From NCBI RefSeq assembly GCF_012912105.1, contig NZ_QMEA01000019.1:1-64000 (forward strand): a stretch of 64,000 nucleotides of DNA, given 5' to 3'. Every line of letters begins with the position of its first letter. Position 1 is the stretch's first letter. The DNA comes from Brasilonema sp. UFV-L1. Its GTDB lineage: Bacteria; Cyanobacteriota; Cyanobacteriia; Cyanobacteriales; Nostocaceae. The notes under the pieces are model-generated. The model had not been told where the DNA came from, made no database searches, and was given only the letters and a program-made list of their open reading frames with translations. Both the position numbers and the translations under genes were made by a program. Below, piece by piece: positions 63,730 to 64,000 of this stretch.

Positions 63730-64000
63730 AACTAAGTATTAGTAAATCGCGATCGCTCTGGTGGACTGTTTCTGCCATCGTTATTCTTGCTGGTATCATC
63801 TCAATGGTGATTTCTTGGCAACAAATTGGTTCTCCCCTGCGTCCTGGTTTGGATTTTGTTGGTGGTACACGCTTACAGTTTGAACGGGATTGTACCAAGC
63901 CAAACAACTGCGACAAACCAATAGATATCAACGTCGTGCGGGAAGTCGCACAAGAAAGAGGGTTGGGTGATAGCAGTATCCAAGTTGTCACCGATAAAGA
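63726..64000 (+). CDS. secF: Protein translocase subunit SecF (5' part only)
   Basis: The frame opens at ATG 63726, overlapping the secD stop by 4 bases, and runs off the window edge after about 91 codons. It begins [18 protein letters not shown], with a first membrane helix ([17 protein letters not shown]) and the SecF-type periplasmic start [16 protein letters not shown]. The rest lies outside the window, so length and C-terminal helices cannot be judged. Confidence 0.92.
   Translation, partial: MKLSISKSRSLWWTVSAIVILAGIISMVISWQQIGSPLRPGLDFVGGTRLQFERDCTKPNNCDKPIDINVVREVAQERGLGDSSIQVVTDK

Overview
The window looks like chromosomal DNA of a filamentous, heterocyst-forming cyanobacterium (order Nostocales). 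The support is internal: the octamer GCGATCGC (HIP1) recurs in many genes, the gaps are full of short palindromic and heptameric repeats typical of these genomes, and three loci belong to heterocyst biology (a heterocyst envelope polysaccharide cluster ending in hepC-hepA, a tandem amiC pair, and hetZ-patU). Genus and species cannot be decided from the sequence alone. No tRNA, rRNA or CRISPR array was seen.

Layout. 1-3811: a GMC-type flavin oxidoreductase and a PatA-like response regulator, both on the minus strand. 4403-8185: three co-directional genes for a von Willebrand A protein, a PP2C-type phosphatase and a large kinase with zinc-ribbon, membrane segment and TPR repeats; this matches the TerY-P type signalling triad. 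9140-30466: a 21-kb block, all on the plus strand, of nucleotide-sugar enzymes, seven glycosyltransferases (three of them tandem paralogues), a PIG-L deacetylase, a Wzc-like chain-length/ATPase protein, the initiating sugar transferase HepC and the exporter HepA. It corresponds in content to the heterocyst envelope polysaccharide (HEP) island of Anabaena sp. PCC 7120. 30708-33264: mreB-mreC-mreD on the minus strand. 33594-37384: an SSB-like protein, a SIMPL-domain protein, a group II intron remnant, an EVE-domain protein and a cation/proton antiporter. 37385-39360: a gene-free stretch with repeat and mobile-element debris. 39361-50475: amiC1-amiC2-murI-sds-(hypothetical)-hetZ-patU, which from memory follows the order of the alr0092-alr0101 region of PCC 7120. 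50476-53667: small or unrecognised ORFs and an RRM RNA-binding protein. 53668-64000: a catalytically dead M48-like membrane protein, prfC, a DUF4870 protein, hemB, an XRE regulator, pdhB, secD and the start of secF.

How genes work together. The 9-30 kb block can supply activated sugars (RfbF, epimerase, RfbC, a SAF-domain dehydrogenase), assemble repeat units on a HepC-primed lipid, trim them (PIG-L), control polymer length (Wzc-like) and export them (HepA). AmiC1/AmiC2 hydrolyse septal peptidoglycan, MurI and MreBCD serve wall synthesis, and HetZ/PatU control differentiation. The envelope and differentiation themes are therefore concentrated in one 40-kb segment.

Notable: the TerY-P-like triad with its multi-domain kinase; a GT2 triplication whose duplicated spacers show which start codon is right; duplicated amiC leaders with a palindromic insert in one; an M48 homologue that has lost its metal site; five candidate small proteins below 60 residues, one with its own terminator; and several families of palindromic elements, including two hairpins that share a loop but have different stems.
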